Assembly: GCA_963757115.1 (NCBI GenBank)
Contig: CAVWQV010000004.1
Location: forward strand, 1-64,000
DNA from: CAVWQV01 sp963757115
GTDB lineage: Bacteria > Pseudomonadota > Alphaproteobacteria > Acetobacterales > Acetobacteraceae
DNA: 64,000 nucleotides
Reading direction: 5' to 3'
The notes under the pieces were generated by a model that worked only from the letters and a program-made list of their open reading frames with translations, ran no database searches and was not told the origin of the DNA. The position numbers and the translations under genes are program-made. Positions 28,514 to 37,626 of this stretch are shown here, in pieces; the first letter of the stretch is position 1, and each line of letters begins with the position of its first letter.

Positions 28514-28549
28514 CGCAGGCTGCGCGCGCCTCTGCGAGATTTTCAACCG

Positions 28550-29275
28550 ATGGAACCGAAGGCACCTTTACGCCCACAGTCGCCGCCGCTGAAGACGATC
28601 ACCCGGCGGCGGCGCGAGGCCTCGTCGAGGAGCTCAGCATCGTACAATGAGCGGTCGCGGGAGATCGAAAGGGTTGCAGCGGAGCTCTTCAACCTACACG
28701 GATTTCACGGCACGAGCCTCGCTGCGATTGCTGAAGCCCTGGGCACGGACCGTGCGTCGCTATACTACTATGTTTCCGATAAGCGCGAGCTTTATGAGAA
28801 GCTGGTGCGCGGTGTCGCGGAAGCGCACGTCTTGTCGGCCGAGCGCGTGTTGCACCGGGAAGGGGCCATAGTCGAAAAACTGCGTGAACTCATCATTGCG
28901 CTGATGACATCGTATGGGGCGAACTATCCGCTTCTCTACGTGCACATGCGCGAAAATCTGTCGCATTTGCAGAACGAGCGAAGCGAATGGGCGGCGTTCA
29001 TGCGAAACCTCAATCGGCGCTACGAGAACGTCTTCATCAAGCTTATTGAGGCAGGAATTGAAGCCGGAACGATCCGGCGGATCGCTTCGCCGCGTGTTCT
29101 CGCCTACGGGATCATTGGTATGATCGGGTGGACCAACCGCTGGTTCACACCGTCCAAGACGCCAGAGAGCGCAGAGGCGATCGGCGCGGCTTATGCGGAG
29201 TGCATCATCGGCGGAACTCGCCGCCACGCCGGACAAAGACGAAGCGGTCTCAAATCCATGACCCGGAACGGCTGA
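28550..29275 (+). CDS. TetR family transcriptional regulator
   Basis: A 241-residue regulator. A basic, probably disordered N-terminal tail precedes the helix-turn-helix: EIERVAAELFNLHGFHGTSL with AAIAEALGTDRASLYYYVSD and KRELYEKLV (about residues 37-88), the standard TetR DNA-binding layout. The C-terminal part (LRELIIALMTSYGANYPLLY to IIGMIGWTNRWFTP) is the helical ligand and dimer domain. It follows the synthetase and oxygenase on the same strand and probably controls them, sensing their substrate or CoA ester. The start at 28550 may be too far upstream; later starts near residue 30 are possible. Confidence 0.9.
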   Translation: MEPKAPLRPQSPPLKTITRRRREASSRSSASYNERSREIERVAAELFNLHGFHGTSLAAIAEALGTDRASLYYYVSDKRELYEKLVRGVAEAHVLSAERVLHREGAIVEKLRELIIALMTSYGANYPLLYVHMRENLSHLQNERSEWAAFMRNLNRRYENVFIKLIEAGIEAGTIRRIASPRVLAYGIIGMIGWTNRWFTPSKTPESAEAIGAAYAECIIGGTRRHAGQRRSGLKSMTRNG

Positions 29276-29278
29276 CGG

Positions 29279-29437
29279 ATGGGCGACGCGGCCACCATGA
29301 TGGACGATGTGGGTCGGCCCAAGCCCGCACCCGATCTCTTTCTGTATGCCGCCCGTAGGCTGGACGTGCCGCCTGAGGGTGCCCGTGTTGAGGACAGCCG
29401 CGAAGGGATGGTGGCGGCGACACAGGCAAGTATGCTA
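29279..29437 (+). pseudogene. HAD-superfamily hydrolase, internal fragment
   Basis: The reading DDVGRPKPAPDLFLYAARRL with DVPPEGARVEDSREGMVAAT and TQASM matches the motif III and IV region of HAD phosphatases of the phosphoglycolate/beta-phosphoglucomutase type (usual form GKPAPDLFL...VIEDSxxGxxAAxxAGM). The nucleophile motif DxDx(T/V) and cap domain are absent and the following residues do not fit. It looks like a decayed or truncated gene, starting 4 bp after the TetR stop. Confidence 0.65.
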
Positions 29438-29562
29438 GCAATCGATATGTTGGAAGTCTTGCCCTTCTCGATGCGTCATGCGCGGGCCCAGCAAACTCGA
29501 CCTGGAGCTGCGCTCCTGCTGTCGGCCAAGAGCATGCGACGCGACCGATCGCGAGAAGTTAC

Positions 29563-29661
29563 ATGAAGGTCGTCGCAATTGTCCTAGCCCTGCTCCTTAC
29601 AAGCTGCATCGTCGTGCCAGAAGACGAGCATCACCACCACCATCATGGATGGTGGTGGTGA
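29563..29661 (+). CDS. Micro-lipoprotein with a His6-Gly-Trp3 C-terminus
   Basis: The 32-codon frame begins MKVVAIVLALLLTSC, a textbook lipoprotein signal with lipobox L-T-S-C (Cys15), followed by IVVPEDE and then six histidines, Gly and three tryptophans before TGA. The mature peptide would be only 18 residues on a lipid anchor. Six consecutive histidines suggest metal (Ni, Zn, Cu) binding at the outer membrane or periplasm; the tryptophans may embed in the membrane. Small His-rich lipoproteins occur in alphaproteobacteria but are usually unannotated. The His and Trp codons form a perfect hairpin, so the sequence may also be RNA structure. No clear ribosome site was seen (GAGAAGTTAC precedes ATG). 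Confidence 0.55.
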   Translation: MKVVAIVLALLLTSCIVVPEDEHHHHHHGWWW

Positions 29662-29662
29662 T
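29630..29662 (+). repeat. Perfect 15-bp inverted repeat inside the micro-lipoprotein gene
   Basis: ATCACCACCACCATC (29630-29644) and GATGGTGGTGGTGAT (29648-29662) are exact reverse complements with an ATG loop. There is no following T-run, so it is not a standard terminator. Because a His-codon run and a Trp-codon run are complementary, the palindrome and the peptide composition explain each other. Confidence 0.85.
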
Positions 29663-29758
29663 AGTGCTTCCTGTCGAAGACTGAGCGACGCGGATGTGGC
29701 GATCCGCCGCTTGCAGGCCTTCACCGGCAACGTCGCGCTACTTGCGTCGTGGATCGCG

Positions 29759-30223
29759 TCAGGAAGCAGGAGGCTGCCTGTGGCGTTGCGTCATCGTATG
29801 GACCAGGTGCACACGTAATTCGAAGGCACCCATCATGCGTGCCGCCGCCTGGTGGAACATGTTGTTGGCTACATGATCGAGGAGGTGGCTCTTGAATTGG
29901 AAGTCGACGACGAGGTCCACATAAGTCCCGTTGCCCACTGGCGTGAACGTCCACGTGTTCGTCAGGTGCTCCAGCGGTCCTCCTTCAGTAGCGCGCACCA
30001 GCACTTGCCGCGGTCGATCCAGCCTGACCTCACTCGTAAAGCTTTCCTGGAATGGACCGAACCCGATCCCGAGGTCAGCGATGATTTCCTGCGGATCCTC
30101 GCGCTGGATACGCGCGCTGCTGCACCAGGGCACGAATGAGGGATAGTCCTTCACGTCCGCCACGACCGAGAAAAGCTCGTCGGCCGTGTAGGCGAGCGTC
30201 TTTTGCTCCTCGTGGCGTGGCAT
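29759..30223 (-). CDS. COQ10/RatA family START-domain protein
   Basis: An intact 154-residue protein of the polyketide-cyclase/START fold. Family marks: MPRHEEQKTLAYTADELFSV with VADVKDYPSFVPWCSSARI, FGPFQESFTSEVRLDRPRQV, LEHLTNTWTFTPVG and the C-terminal VDLVVDFQFKSHLLDHVANN with FHQAAARMMGAFE. Members bind coenzyme Q in a hydrophobic pocket and support respiration; the E. coli relative RatA was described as a toxin acting on 70S assembly. In alphaproteobacteria the gene often follows lipA, but here no lipA is upstream. A GGAGGAG-like site (about 30228-30234) fixes the start. Confidence 0.92.
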   Translation of the reverse strand: MPRHEEQKTLAYTADELFSVVADVKDYPSFVPWCSSARIQREDPQEIIADLGIGFGPFQESFTSEVRLDRPRQVLVRATEGGPLEHLTNTWTFTPVGNGTYVDLVVDFQFKSHLLDHVANNMFHQAAARMMGAFELRVHLVHTMTQRHRQPPAS

Positions 30224-30459
30224 GTCCTCTCCTCCTGTTCAGGTGTTCAGCACGCAATTTCAGCTTCGTGGGCGCGAGCTTGCCAAGCTCGGTGACTCCC
30301 ACAGCACGCCCAGAAACTTTTGGCGAGCAAGCGGATAAATGCTTCCCGCCTTCTGTCCGTTGCATTCGCTTCCTCAGCAATGACGCGCGGGAGCCTACAC
30401 GCCGGTCCGCCGAGCTGTCATCGATCGATAGCGTTCGCCGGCCCAGGAAGGCCCTACAA

Positions 30460-30745
30460 GGGCATCGGGCTCTCGGGCAGGGGGTATGAGTCGGCGGCGG
30501 TATTGCGACTTGTCGGAAGCCGAACCCTGATGGCAGCGCTTGCGCCGAACGGCGCCGACAATCGCACGGTCCTGGTCTTGCCGGCGCCCGGCGCAGCACC
30601 GGGACGGGCCCGGATCGACCACGTCGGTATCCGGTGCTTGGGGGCAACGTGGCGCGCTGCTCGAAACCGGCGGCGGCAGCTCCGCCGAGGTCGCCGCCGA
30701 GCGCGGCATCCCACTCAGGAGCGACGAGAATGCAACCGGTGGGAG
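30460..30745 (+). pseudogene. Possible VOC (glyoxalase/bleomycin-resistance fold) protein fragment
   Basis: A frame gives YKGIGLSGRGYESAAVLRLV, LVLPAPGAAPGRARIDHVGI, and in a shifted frame LLETGGGSSAEVAAERGIPL with RSDENATGGSL. RIDHVGI followed by an alpha-helix and a Gly-x-x-Leu-type end is the pattern of VOC-fold proteins. Two shifts, no clear start and a missing metal-binding end make this a weak call, probably a decayed gene. Confidence 0.3.
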
Positions 30746-30746
30746 C

Positions 30747-32204
30747 CTATGCCACCATAGGCGGGGTCCGGAGGTGCCAATCTTGAGCGGTTTGGTAAGC
30801 GTAGCCGATCCGCAGCGCCAATTCCTCGGCATAGCCCCGGCACACGATCTGAAGCGAGGTCGGCAGGCCGGCAGCGGTCATCCCGTTCGGCACCGCCAGC
30901 GCGCAAAGATCCAGGAAATTGACCCAGCGCGTTAACATTGCCGGCGTCGTGTTCTGATCGATTGAATCCACCGGAATGGCGGGCGTGACCGCGGTGGGTG
31001 TCAACAACGCGTCCACGCCTTCGATCGCGGCGTTGAAGGACGTCTTCAGCCGCTCCCTCTCGGCCAATGCAGTAAGGTAGTCAGCCGACGAAATGGCTGC
31101 GCCGGCAAGCACGCGGGGCCGCACGTCCGGATCCAGCGGCTGGTCGCCATCGTCGACCAGGTGCGACAGCGCTGCGTAGGCTTCGGCGGACATGATCCGT
31201 CCGTTGATCACCCCGAGATCGGCAAGCCGCGCGGGAAGGGACAAGTCGACGATCTCGGCACCCAAGGTGGCGAGCGTCCCGAGGGACAGGTCGTAGGCGC
31301 TCAGCACCTCGGCATCGATCCCGTCGCGTTCGTCGTTGGGCAGCCTGCCGAGGCGCAAACCCTTCACACCGCGGCGCAGGCTCGGCATCGGATCCACGTC
31401 GTGGACGCCAAACGTTCGTTTGTCGCGCGGATCGGCACCCTGCAGCACCGCGAGGAGCAACGCCGCATCCTCGACGTCCCGCGTGATCGGCCCGGGGGTG
31501 TCCAGGGTCGGACTGAGCGGCAGCACACCGAAAGTGCTGATCCGGCCCATAGTGGTCTTCAGGCCGGTGATGCCGTTCCAGGCGGCAGGGATCCGCACCG
31601 ACCCGCCGGTGTCTGTCCCGATGGCCCAGGCCGCCATACCTGCCGCGACCGCCACGCCAGAACCGGAGGACGAGCCGCCCGGCGAGCGGTGCGTGCCCGA
31701 ATCCCATGGGTTCCATGGCGTGCCTAGGTGATGGTTCGTGCCCCAGCCGCCATACGCAAACTCGACTGTGTGGGTCTTCCCGAGATTGATCATGCCCGCC
31801 GCCATCAGCCTGCGCATCAGCGTGGCGGTGTGGGGCGCGATCCGGCCCCGCCAAGCCGCCGTCCCACCCATGGCGACCTCGCCCTCGATCTCTACGAGGT
31901 CCTTGATTGCGATCGGGATGCCGTGCAGCGGGCCAACGGCATGACCTGAGCGGATGGCCTTGTCCGCCGCCTCGGCAGCCAACCGGGCGTTGTCAGCATT
32001 GACCGACACGTAGGCGCGGAGTTTGGGTTCCAGCCGCTCGATCCGAGCTAAGTACTCGTCCACGAGGTCAACTGGCGAGAGGCGACGTGCGCGGATCTCA
32101 GCGGACAATGTGTGCACAGGAAGGAAAGCGAGGGAAGCTATGACACGGCTCCTTGGCGATTTCGGCGGGGCCGGGCGCGGATGGATACACGGCGACAACA
32201 TCAT
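30747..32204 (-). CDS. Amidase (GatA-like, amidase signature family)
   Basis: An intact enzyme of about 485 residues without a convincing signal peptide. Signature: GIPIAIKDLVEIEGEVAMGG (catalytic Lys), THRSPGGSSSGSGVAVAAGM (cis-Ser) and AIGTDTGGSVRIPAAWNGIT (nucleophile Ser). The N-terminal LSAEIRARRLSPVDLVDEYL is typical. The frame extends upstream to 32387, but similarity begins near HTLSAEIRAR, so an internal ATG near 32204 or later is more likely. Without gatB/gatC and with a second amidase elsewhere, it is more likely catabolic (aliphatic or aromatic amides, acylureas) than the tRNA-dependent enzyme. Together with the nitrile-hydratase-like operon at 38.7 kb it could complete a nitrile-to-acid route; that is inference. 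Confidence 0.9.
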   Translation of the reverse strand: MMLSPCIHPRPAPPKSPRSRVIASLAFLPVHTLSAEIRARRLSPVDLVDEYLARIERLEPKLRAYVSVNADNARLAAEAADKAIRSGHAVGPLHGIPIAIKDLVEIEGEVAMGGTAAWRGRIAPHTATLMRRLMAAGMINLGKTHTVEFAYGGWGTNHHLGTPWNPWDSGTHRSPGGSSSGSGVAVAAGMAAWAIGTDTGGSVRIPAAWNGITGLKTTMGRISTFGVLPLSPTLDTPGPITRDVEDAALLLAVLQGADPRDKRTFGVHDVDPMPSLRRGVKGLRLGRLPNDERDGIDAEVLSAYDLSLGTLATLGAEIVDLSLPARLADLGVINGRIMSAEAYAALSHLVDDGDQPLDPDVRPRVLAGAAISSADYLTALAERERLKTSFNAAIEGVDALLTPTAVTPAIPVDSIDQNTTPAMLTRWVNFLDLCALAVPNGMTAAGLPTSLQIVCRGYAEELALRIGYAYQTAQDWHLRTPPMVA

Positions 32205-32641
32205 GCACCATCTGCTGACTACTACCACCCGCGATCGCTTGAACGGAAGAGCCGCAGCCTGAGCAAAGATCCGCGCCACGAACCGCACCGCCCGCAACAT
32301 CCTCCACAATGAGACGATGCGGCATCGTAGGAGGCCTTTCATGGCGTGGATTCGGTGACAACTCGGACTTATGTTGCCAAGGTCCAAGGGTCCAATGTTA
32401 GTGCGGCGATCGGGCCTAGCGGCCAGCGCCTGGCTTAAGCCACGACCTGCCGCTCGTAACTGCAGGCTTGCTCATGCCATGGAATTGTTGTTGATTCGTG
32501 CTGAGTTGCGGCGCAGTAGTGGGCCGCACAACGCCCGTGCTGCTCGGGAGAGTAAGCATGATTGCGCTTGCAGCAATTGGGGTGTTCAAAGGCCGGGGTC
32601 ATGCCGAGCTTGCGCCCCAGCAAGAATAAAGGCTGAAGGCA
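32205..32641. other. Divergent intergenic region, no gene seen
   Basis: About 440 bp between the leftward amidase and the rightward SAM/cyclase gene. No coherent open frame, no repeat. The region is somewhat richer in A/T than its surroundings, as expected for divergent promoters, but no box is certain. Confidence 0.35.
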
Positions 32642-35600
32642 GTGGACATCGTAAGATGGCTGCGGCAGCTGGGACTTGAACGGTATGAGGCCACATTCCG
32701 CGAGAATGAGGTCGACGCCGAGATCTTGCCCAGCCTTACGGCAGACGACCTCAAAGATCTTGGGGTCACATTAATCGGTCACCGTCGCAGGTTGCTGGAA
32801 GCAATCGCTGCACTTGGCGTCGGGTCTATCGCGTTGCCTGATCAATGTTCCGCTCCAGCCGGCGATCACTCGGCCGGGTCAAGCGCTGAAAGACGCCAGC
32901 TCAGCGTCATGTTCTGTGACTTGGTCGACTTCACGGCGATGTCGTCTCGACTGGATCCTGAGGACCTGAGCACAGTGACGCGTGACTATCAGTCTCGCGT
33001 AGCCTCCACGATCGCCCGCTTCGGTGGCTTCATTGCCAGCTATGTGGGTGACGGAGTGCTGACCTATTTCGGCTGGCCCGAAGCGCACGAGGCGAACGCC
33101 GAACGGGCTGCTGGTGCTGCGCTAGCAGTGGTTAAGGCTATTGCACAGGCGCCCGTCCGCGGCGAGCCACTGCGTGTCCATATCGGAATCGCCACGGGCC
33201 TGGTGGTTGTGGGAGAATCAATCGGCAAAGGCGAGGCGCGACAGCAGACGGCGATCGGCGAGACGCCGAATCGAGCTGCGCGACTGCAAGGACTGGCCGA
33301 TCCCGACGGCATCGTGATCGACGACGCGACCCGGCGACAGATCGGCGGCATCTTCGAGTGCCAGGATCTGGGGACCGTCGCGCTGAAAGGTCTCCCGCGC
33401 CCGGTGCCCGCCTGGCAAGTGCTGCGAGAAGCTCCTATGAGCAGCCGTTTTGAGGCGCTGCATGCCGGGCCAATGATGCCGCTTGTCGGCCGCGATGAGG
33501 AACTCGAATCGCTGCTTCGGCGCTGAAGTCAGGCCAAACATGCTGAGGGACAACTGGTGTTGCTCTCCGGCGAGCCTGGAATCGGGAAGTCACGCCTGAT
33601 CGCCGCCTTAGAGGAACGTCTTGCCCGTGAGCCGCACCAGAAGCTGCGCTACTTCTGCTCGCCGCACCACCAGGACAGCGCACTGTATCCGATTATTGCG
33701 CGCTGGGAGCAGGACCTTGGATTCACCGGCGGCGAAGCGCCAGAGGCGAGGTTGCACAAGCTTGAGGCTGCGCTGCTTCCGCTCGAAACGCCCCTGGACG
33801 ATATTTCGCTGATTGCCGACCTGCTCTCGGTTGCGACGGCCAACCGCTATCCGGCGCTCGATCTCGATCCGCAACGCAAGAAGGAAAAGACCTTCGATGC
33901 TCTGCTCCGCGTGCTGGCGAACCGTGCTCGCAGACAGCCATTACTCATGCTCTTCGAAGACGCGCATTGGGCTGACGCCAGCTCGCTTGAGCTACTGGAC
34001 AAGGCGGTAAGCCTACTCGCGGACTTGCCCATCTTGCTGCTCATCTCGTTCCGCCCTGAATTCGCTCCTCCCTGGGTCGGCCTCGCCGTCGCCAGCCTGA
34101 TCACGCTGCGACGGCTGACGCAGAAAGAGTCCATGCAGTTGGCCGAATGCGTCGTGGTCGGACGCTCTCTGTCTCCTGCTCTGCTCGGCCGGATAATTAC
34201 AAATACCGATGGCGTGCCACTGTTCGTCGAGGAGCTGACGAAAGCTCTATTGGAGGGTGCCGAGGCTTCGAATGGAAGGTCAGCGTCACTGGAAGTGCCA
34301 GCCACGCTGCAGGCGTCGTTGATCGCACGCCTCGATCGGATTCCTGCGGCGAAGCAGGTCGCTCAGATTGGTGCCGTTATCGGTCGCGAATTTGGGCGCA
34401 AACTGCTCGCCGTCGTGGCACACGTGCCTGAGGCGCAACTGGATGACGGCATCGACACTCTGGTCGCTTCAGGGCTGGCGTTCCGGCGGGGCCAGCCGCC
34501 CGAAGCGATCTACACCTTCAAGCATGCGCTCGTGCGGGACGCCGCCTACAGCACTCTGCTACGCAGCCAGCGTCAGGAGCTCCATGCCCGAATTGCGAGT
34601 GCGCTTGAAGGTTCGGATATCATCGCTAATCAACCGGAGCTCCTGGCGCACCATTACACCCATGCTGGCATGACCGACCGGGCTATCGAGCATTGGCGTC
34701 TTGCAGGTCTGCGCGCTATCGGGCGATCGGCTCACGCCGAAGCAAGCGCACACTTCAGGATCGCGCTTGAACTGCTAGGGAGTCTGCCTCCAGGCGACGA
34801 ACGCGACGCGCAGGAGCTGGATCTCAGGCTCGATCTCGCCCTACCCCTGATCGCCCTCCATGGCTTTGGCTCGGCGTCGGTCGAAGAGTGTGCGCTTCGA
34901 ACGTTGGCTCTCTCCGACAGCCATGGCGGTTCATCCAATCGGTTCGCCGCGCATCGGCTAGCCTGGAACTCCTGCCTGATGCGCCAGCCAATCACGAAGA
35001 CGATTTCTTTGGCACGAGAGCTCTTCTCGTTGGCCACGGCCAGCGCAGAGTCAGGCGAAGCTTGCCGTGGCTCATCGGTCGTTGGGCTACTCGCTGCTGA
35101 TCGCCGGCGAATTTCGTCAAGCGGATACGATCCTCGCCCGCGGCGTGGCTCTGGCCGACACTGTTCCTGATCACGAATTTGCCGCCTACGGCGAGCATCC
35201 CAGCATGATCTGTCGGATTTATTGCAGCCAGGCGCAGCTCATGCGCGGCTTTGCAGGTTCGGGGGCGCAACTCGCTGAGGAGGCGGTCGCGTTTGCTCGA
35301 CGCGACGCGAACGCTCACAGTCTTGCCTGGGTGCTGTGTGTGGCTGCACACTCGTTCTCAACACTTCACGAGCCCCATATCACCGCCCGGTTCGCATCGG
35401 AAGCCATCACCAGGGCACGTGACCATGACTTGCCGCAGTGGCTCGCGCTTGCCGAACGTTGCTTGGGCTGGGCCATGCACAGGCTTGGCAACTTCGCAGA
35501 GGGATTGGCCCTCCAACTCCAGGGCGTTAAGCGATGGAGTGATAGCGGAGCCATGCTCCATCTCACCCATTGCGAGGTTCTCCTTGCTGAGAGCTTGCTT

Positions 35601-35963
35601 CGAGAAGGCCGCACGGTGGAAGCCCGGAGCCACATCGACATAGCTAACACCCATCGCGCGACGTACCGCGAGCTTTACCTTGCGGCAGAGATAGACCGGT
35701 TGCAGGGTTTGCTGTTGCAAGCTGAACATGCTCCGTTCGAGATCGTCGAACAGTACCTGCTAAAATCATTGGAGACGGCGCGTCGGCAGGATGCTAGACG
35801 GCTTGCCATTCGTTCCGCCACGACGTTTGCGCGCATGCTGGTCGACAATGGGCAGCGCGGCCGTGCGACCGATATTCTGGCTCCGATCTTCGACTGGTTT
35901 ACCGAGGACTTCGAAGCGGCTGATCTGCAGCTGGCAAAAGTGCTGTTGAACGAGTTGCGATAA
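32642..35963 (+). CDS. SAM-domain / class III cyclase / AAA ATPase / TPR protein, interrupted by an in-frame TGA and a frameshift
   Basis: The GTG start gives DIVRWLRQLGLERYEATFRE and LTADDLKDLGVTLIGHRRRL, a SAM domain. A class III cyclase domain follows (LSVMFCDLVDFTAMSSRLDP, IASYVGDGVLTYFGWP, TAIGETPNRAARLQGLA). At 33524-33526 a TGA interrupts LLRR-stop-SQAKHAEGQL; relatives normally have Trp here (RRWxQAK), and TGG to TGA is one base. The same frame then continues VVLLSGEPGIGKSRLIAAL (Walker A; first V by homology), LLMLFEDAHWADASSLELLD (Walker B) and TPR-like repeats. A one-base shift near 35055 separates the last 300 residues. It could be a pseudogene, or sequencing error. Architecture without the zinc ribbon distinguishes it from the cyclase at 18.3-21.6 kb. 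Confidence 0.82.
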
Positions 35964-36462
35964 GGCGCATCGACTAACTATCGCCGGGATTTCTCGTGTG
36001 ATTTCGTCCGTTCCCCCGCGATCGTGCCGCCACGGCCCCAGGAATCACAAGGTCGCCCCGCAGGTTGGTGTTGGCAGCGGCACCGTTGCGGAACCCGACC
36101 GCGCTCGCCTAACCATCACCAAGCCTGGATACTTCATCTCAGGAAAATGATAGAACCTTCCGGGTGGCTTGCGAAGCTTGCGGAGCCGGTTGGAAAGGTG
36201 TAACAACCCGGCTCCGGAACGGCTGGCACGAGCCTGACGGCCAAAAAAATCCCCGCCTCGACCCTGCCAATCAGCGTTGCGCGTCGGGCTCATCGCGCGA
36301 ACCAATCTTTCCGAGCCGGGGGGATTGGTGCGAGCGGGCAATGGAAAAGCTGCACGTGCCCGATGCGCCGCTGCCACGGCGTTGGACGGGGCGCGCCGAT
36401 TGTGAACACGTCACACGACCGGCGCCCCGATCACCAGTTGTGACGCAAGGAGGGCTTAGGAC
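35964..36462. other. Gap without a recognised gene
   Basis: Short frames on both strands show no motif. An AAAAAAATCCCC run lies near 36245. The following gene is preceded by AAGGAGGGC near 36448, a good ribosome site for the start at 36463. Nothing else was identified. Confidence 0.4.
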
Positions 36463-37437
36463 GTGACTCGCAGACAACTCGGGATGGCAGCCGCCATCAC
36501 CCTACTCACCTGCGTCGCCGAGGTCACAAGCGGGATTGCGCGTGCGCAGACGCCCTTAAGTGACACAGGGATTGTGACGCACTATCAAACCGCCGTCATA
36601 GACGGAACCAGCTTGTTCTATCGTGAGGCAGGCCCGTCCACAGGCCCGGTCGTTCTCCTTCTCCACGGCTTTCCGACATCGTCGCACATGTTCCGAAACC
36701 TGATTCCGGTGCTGGCGGACCGCTATCATGTGATCGCACCGGACTATCCAGGCTTCGGACAGAGCGCCGCGCCAGACCACACTCAGTTCGCCTACACCTT
36801 TGCGCACTACGCCAGTCTCGTCGACGCACTAATGCAGAAACTCGGGGCCATGCGCTATGCCATGTACGTCATGGACTACGGCGCACCCGTCGGCTATCGC
36901 TTGGCACTGCTGCACCCCGACCGCGTCACCGCGCTGATTGTGCAAAATGGGAACGCCTATGCCGAGGGACTCGAGGCGTTTTGGGATCCCATCAAATTGT
37001 ACTGGGCCGACGGGTCGGAGGCGCATCGGCGGGCGCTGGACTTCCTGGTGGCCCCGGAGACCACGAAGTTCCAGTACACTGACGGCGTGGGCGATGTGTC
37101 GCGCATCAGTCCCGACAACTGGGTGCACGACCAAGCCCTGCTGGATCGCCCCGGCAACCGAGACGTACAGCTCGATCTGTTTCACGACTACGGCACGAAC
37201 GTGCCGTTGTATCCGGAATTTCAGGCGTTCTTCCGCAAATACCATCCTCCGACGCTGATCGTGTGGGGCAAGAACGACAAGATCTTCCCGGCCGCCGGGG
37301 CCGGTCCTTACCTCCGCGACCTTCCTAAGGCCGAGTTGCACCTGCTGGATACCGGGCACTTCGCGCTCGAAGACAAGCTCGATGTCATGGCGCCGATGAT
37401 CCGTGACTTTCTCGATCGCTCGATTGCGCCAAAATGA
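36463..37437 (+). CDS. Exported alpha/beta hydrolase with Asp nucleophile (haloalkane dehalogenase/epoxide hydrolase-like)
   Basis: An intact 324-residue protein with a signal segment (MAAAITLLTCVAEVTSGIARA) after RRQ. Catalytic features: oxyanion loop LLLHGFPTSSHMFRNL, nucleophile elbow YVMDYGAPVGYRLAL in which the nucleophile is Asp (M-D-Y-G), as in haloalkane dehalogenases and epoxide hydrolases, acid Asp in VWGKNDKIFPAAG, and catalytic His in LDTGHFALEDK. Asp-nucleophile enzymes hydrolyse C-halogen or epoxide bonds through an alkyl-enzyme ester; a Ser esterase is excluded. It is followed by a Tat-exported metallo-hydrolase and then the nitrile-hydratase-like operon. The substrate cannot be told from sequence. 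Confidence 0.88.
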   Translation: MTRRQLGMAAAITLLTCVAEVTSGIARAQTPLSDTGIVTHYQTAVIDGTSLFYREAGPSTGPVVLLLHGFPTSSHMFRNLIPVLADRYHVIAPDYPGFGQSAAPDHTQFAYTFAHYASLVDALMQKLGAMRYAMYVMDYGAPVGYRLALLHPDRVTALIVQNGNAYAEGLEAFWDPIKLYWADGSEAHRRALDFLVAPETTKFQYTDGVGDVSRISPDNWVHDQALLDRPGNRDVQLDLFHDYGTNVPLYPEFQAFFRKYHPPTLIVWGKNDKIFPAAGAGPYLRDLPKAELHLLDTGHFALEDKLDVMAPMIRDFLDRSIAPK

Positions 37438-37626
37438 GCGAGCGCTGCAACACGCTTTGCGGCGTCATTATGAGGTCCTGCGTGACAAGTCGGGACCACG
37501 GTCGGCCCAGCGATGACCCCGCCTGCCGCCGCAGGATCTTGTTGGGCAACCTTGCCCAGCGCGATGCGGATCTCCTGGCCTTCATCGAAAACTAAGCGGT
37601 TGAGCCACACAGTCGGGAGCAATGCA

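Noticed and set aside
29630..29662. Rho-independent terminator at the His/Trp hairpin
   Set aside because: The stem is perfect but has no following T-run, and its sequence is fully explained by the His and Trp codons.
32642..33526. Alternative genetic code using TGA as Trp
   Set aside because: TGA is used as the normal stop in many intact genes here (for example lepA, Uma2, rpmI).
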